Assembly: GCA_002069605.1 (NCBI GenBank)
Contig: MWBQ01000066.1
Span: 1 to 54,499 of the forward strand
Source of the DNA: Candidatus Atribacteria bacterium ADurb.Bin276
GTDB taxonomy: Bacteria; Atribacterota; Atribacteria; Atribacterales; Atribacteraceae
Direction of reading: 5' to 3'
Length of the DNA: 54,499 bases
Shown here: positions 52,139-54,499 of the stretch, one piece after another
Layout of the letters: each line of letters begins with the position of its first letter
Position numbering within the stretch: the stretch's first letter is position 1
The notes under the pieces: generated by a model
Databases searched by the model: none
Seen by the model: only the letters and a program-made list of their open reading frames with translations
What the model was told of the DNA's origin: nothing
Position numbers and translations under genes: made by a program

Positions 52139-54499
52139 ACTTTGAACAGTTTACCGAAAAAGCCAAAGAAGTCATTCATTTAGCTCAAAACATCTTATTA
52201 GAATATCATCACAATCAACTGGATGTAGAGCACATTCTTTTAGCTTTAGTTAAGCAGCCCGAGGGAATAACTGGCCAAATATTAGAACGTTGTCAAGTTT
52301 CTCCGGAAACCATTCAAAATGAATTGGAGACCTCTTTAGAAAAAAGACCCTCGGTTTATTTCCAAGCAAGCACTGAAGCTCAGATTTATATAACACCGCG
52401 AGCAAAATCGGTTTTAGACGGAGCGGTTGAAGAGGCCAAAAGGTTAAAAGATTCCTATGTTGGCGTGGAACATCTTTTAATTGCTGTGGCTAAAGAGGAA
52501 AGTGGTTTAAGCAATAAGATTTTAAAAAATTATAAGGTAGATGTTGAAAAAATATACCGAGCCCTACAAGAAATTCGAGGAAAAAGGAAAGTTGATGATC
52601 CTTATGCGGAGGGACGTTATATGGCCTTAGAAAAATATGGAAGAGATTTAACCCAATATGCTCAAGATGGGAAGCTAGACCCGGTAATCGGACGAGATAA
52701 CGAAGTGAATAGAGTAATTCAAATATTAAGCCGACGGACCAAAAATAATCCAGTTCTTATTGGAGACCCTGGAGTAGGAAAAACAGCTATCGTAGAAGGT
52801 TTGGCACAAAAAATTGTCCAGGGGAATGTGCCAGAAAGTTTAAAAGGAAAACGTGTTATTATTCTTGATATGGGTTCTCTCTTGGCAGGTGCAAAGTTCC
52901 GAGGAGAATTTGAGGAACGTTTGAAAGCTGTTTTAGAGGAAGTTCAAAAGTCGGAAGGGAAAATAATTCTATTTATTGATGAACTGCACACCGTTGTGGG
53001 TGCTGGAGCAGCCGAAGGAGCCATTGATGCTGCGAACATCCTGAAACCTTTGTTAGCTCGAGGAGAGCTGCAAACAATAGGAGCTACTACTCTGGATGAG
53101 TATCGAAAATATATCGAGAAAGATGCAGCTTTGGAGAGGCGTTTTCAACCGGTTTTTGTAGGCGAGCCCAGTATTGAAGAAACCAAAAAAATCCTTCAAG
53201 GACTGAGGGATAAATATGAAGCCTACCATAAAGTGAAAATAGCAGATGATGCCCTTGATGCTGCGGCCGAATTATCGGCAAAATTTATTAACGATCGCTT
53301 CCTTCCTGATAAAGCAATTGATTTAATAGATGAAGCTGCTAGTAAAAAGCGTATTGATATCCAAAGTGTTCCACCAGAAATAAAGGATATGGAGCTTGAG
53401 CTGCAGAAAATGGCTCAAGAAGGGATGGCGGCAGTCCAGGCTCAAGAATACGAAAAAGCTGCTGCTTTGAGAGATCAAGCCGAAGCGCTTCGTCTTCGCT
53501 ATCAAGAAACTCGGGATAAGTGGCTTCAAGAAAAACAAATGAGCGAGGTCGTTTCAGCTTCCGATATCGCTGAGGTGGTTTCTTCCTGGACTGGCATACC
53601 AACTACTCAACTGATGGAAAAGGAAAGAGAAAGGTTGCTTCGTATGGAAGAAGAGCTTCATCGGCGAGTAATTGGACAGGATGAAGCTCTTCATGCGGTT
53701 GCTGAAGCGATTCGACGATCCCGGGCGGGCATAACCGAAGGGAAAAGACCAATCGGCTCTTTTCTCTTTCTTGGACCTACCGGTGTTGGGAAAACTGAAT
53801 TGGCAAAAGCTCTGGCGGAATTTATGTTCGGAAGCGATGATGCTTTGCTACGGATTGATATGTCAGAATATATGGAAAAACATACCGTATCCCGTTTAAT
53901 TGGAGCACCTCCTGGTTATGTAGGATATGAAGAGGGTGGCCAACTGACCGAAATCGTGAGAAGACGCCCTTATCAAGTTATTCTTCTCGATGAAATAGAG
54001 AAAGCTCATCCCGATGTGTTTAATATCTTATTACAAATTTTGGATGACGGACGATTAACTGATGGACAAGGGAGAACGGTTGATTTTCGTAATACAGTTA
54101 TTATTATGACTTCAAATTTAGGCAGCCAGGCATTCCGAAGTCTTTCCATTACTGAGTTAGCAGGATTTGAGAAATCGAAACAAGCAGTTCTTAAGGAAGT
54201 TGAAAGACATTTCAAGCCAGAATTTATTAATCGTATTGATGAAATCATTGTGTTCAAACCCTTAACAGAAGAACAAATTCATCAAATTGTTGACATAATG
54301 ATGTCCTACCTTGAAAAACGGCTTCAGGAACAAGGGTTGAGTATTGTTTTGGATGACCAAGTGAAGGACTTTTTAGCAAAAAATGGATATGATCCTGATT
54401 ATGGTGCTCGTCCGTTACGACGATTAATCCAGAGAAAAATAGAAAGTCCATTAGCCAGTGAATTAATCCGTTGTACTTTCCAACCCGGACAAACCATAC
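52135..54499 (+). CDS. clpC: ClpC-type AAA+ unfoldase, 3' end outside the window
   Basis: 788 codons are visible, lacking perhaps a few tens of residues. The N-terminal Clp repeats (about 1-145), D1 with GDPGVGKTA and D2 with GPTGVGKTE are intact. The D1-D2 linker is short and holds a UVR-like motif ([17 protein letters not shown]), as in ClpC; the long coiled middle domain of ClpB is missing. In D2, LAGFEKSK lies where ClpC has its LGF-type ClpP-binding loop, but shortened. So it probably unfolds substrates for ClpP. It starts inside the hspR stop codon, making it part of the HspR operon. Confidence 0.9.
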   Translation, partial: MNFEQFTEKAKEVIHLAQNILLEYHHNQLDVEHILLALVKQPEGITGQILERCQVSPETIQNELETSLEKRPSVYFQASTEAQIYITPRAKSVLDGAVEEAKRLKDSYVGVEHLLIAVAKEESGLSNKILKNYKVDVEKIYRALQEIRGKRKVDDPYAEGRYMALEKYGRDLTQYAQDGKLDPVIGRDNEVNRVIQILSRRTKNNPVLIGDPGVGKTAIVEGLAQKIVQGNVPESLKGKRVIILDMGSLLAGAKFRGEFEERLKAVLEEVQKSEGKIILFIDELHTVVGAGAAEGAIDAANILKPLLARGELQTIGATTLDEYRKYIEKDAALERRFQPVFVGEPSIEETKKILQGLRDKYEAYHKVKIADDALDAAAELSAKFINDRFLPDKAIDLIDEAASKKRIDIQSVPPEIKDMELELQKMAQEGMAAVQAQEYEKAAALRDQAEALRLRYQETRDKWLQEKQMSEVVSASDIAEVVSSWTGIPTTQLMEKERERLLRMEEELHRRVIGQDEALHAVAEAIRRSRAGITEGKRPIGSFLFLGPTGVGKTELAKALAEFMFGSDDALLRIDMSEYMEKHTVSRLIGAPPGYVGYEEGGQLTEIVRRRPYQVILLDEIEKAHPDVFNILLQILDDGRLTDGQGRTVDFRNTVIIMTSNLGSQAFRSLSITELAGFEKSKQAVLKEVERHFKPEFINRIDEIIVFKPLTEEQIHQIVDIMMSYLEKRLQEQGLSIVLDDQVKDFLAKNGYDPDYGARPLRRLIQRKIESPLASELIRCTFQPGQTI

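Overview
The window reads as the chromosome of an AT-rich, diderm, probably anaerobic bacterium. Gene content such as an encapsulin with a ferritin-like cargo, B12-dependent class II ribonucleotide reductase, LarB/LarC, a GH57 enzyme with ADP-glucose pyrophosphorylases, a UroD/MtaA-type protein, citramalate synthase and HspR fits the Atribacterota or a similar thermophile-related phylum. That placement is my inference and no rRNA gene is present to test it. Genes are densely packed, and UUG and GUG starts are common behind strong Shine-Dalgarno sequences. I saw no tRNA, rRNA, insertion sequence, prophage or CRISPR array.

Layout. 1-1512: the 3' end of a VanX-type D-Ala-D-Ala dipeptidase, a bidirectional terminator, then a minus-strand ferritin-like cargo plus encapsulin pair. 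1679-8568: a multi-domain secreted protein ending in MORN-like repeats, a hairpin-rich repeat patch, a GT-C-like membrane protein, a PAS-PAS-HD-GYP signalling protein and a secreted unknown. 8712-14839: a UroD/MtaA-family protein and a complete branched-chain amino acid type ABC transporter (livK, terminator, livHMGF). 14927-18456: a small zinc-ribbon protein, larB-larC (minus strand), a secreted unknown and a thioredoxin-like protein. 18732-24287: a plus-strand run with a kinase-like/nuclease-like fusion, hpt (preceded by a 37-bp direct repeat), hisC, a HAD phosphatase, a 44-residue zinc ribbon and nrdJ.

24310-36418: a minus-strand ABC exporter whose ATPase lacks a normal start codon, then a long plus-strand run: NagD-like phosphatase, cimA, a diverged phosphoglucose-isomerase-like protein, PHP phosphatase, folD, phosphodiesterase, GH57 enzyme, glgC and a secreted Ig-like protein. 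36794-44697: hsp20, lon, an M42 aminopeptidase, galT, a second glgC paralogue with altered active-site residues, a small membrane coiled-coil protein and a PpiC/SurA-type foldase. 44916-54499: ileS, a five-LysM M23 endopeptidase, an HD protein, then a heat-shock cluster hsp20-dnaJ-hspR-clpC that runs off the window. A site matching the HspR operator geometry overlaps the -35 box of this cluster.

Two functional themes stand out. One is alpha-glucan and sugar-nucleotide metabolism (GH57, two GlgC proteins, GalT, PGI-like protein). The other is proteostasis (two Hsp20, Lon, PpiC, DnaJ-like, HspR, ClpC). The least familiar items are the kinase-like/nuclease-like fusion beside hpt, the cohesin-PKD-MORN secreted protein, the PGI-like protein overlapping cimA, the GlgC pair, and the coupling of ClpC rather than ClpB to HspR.
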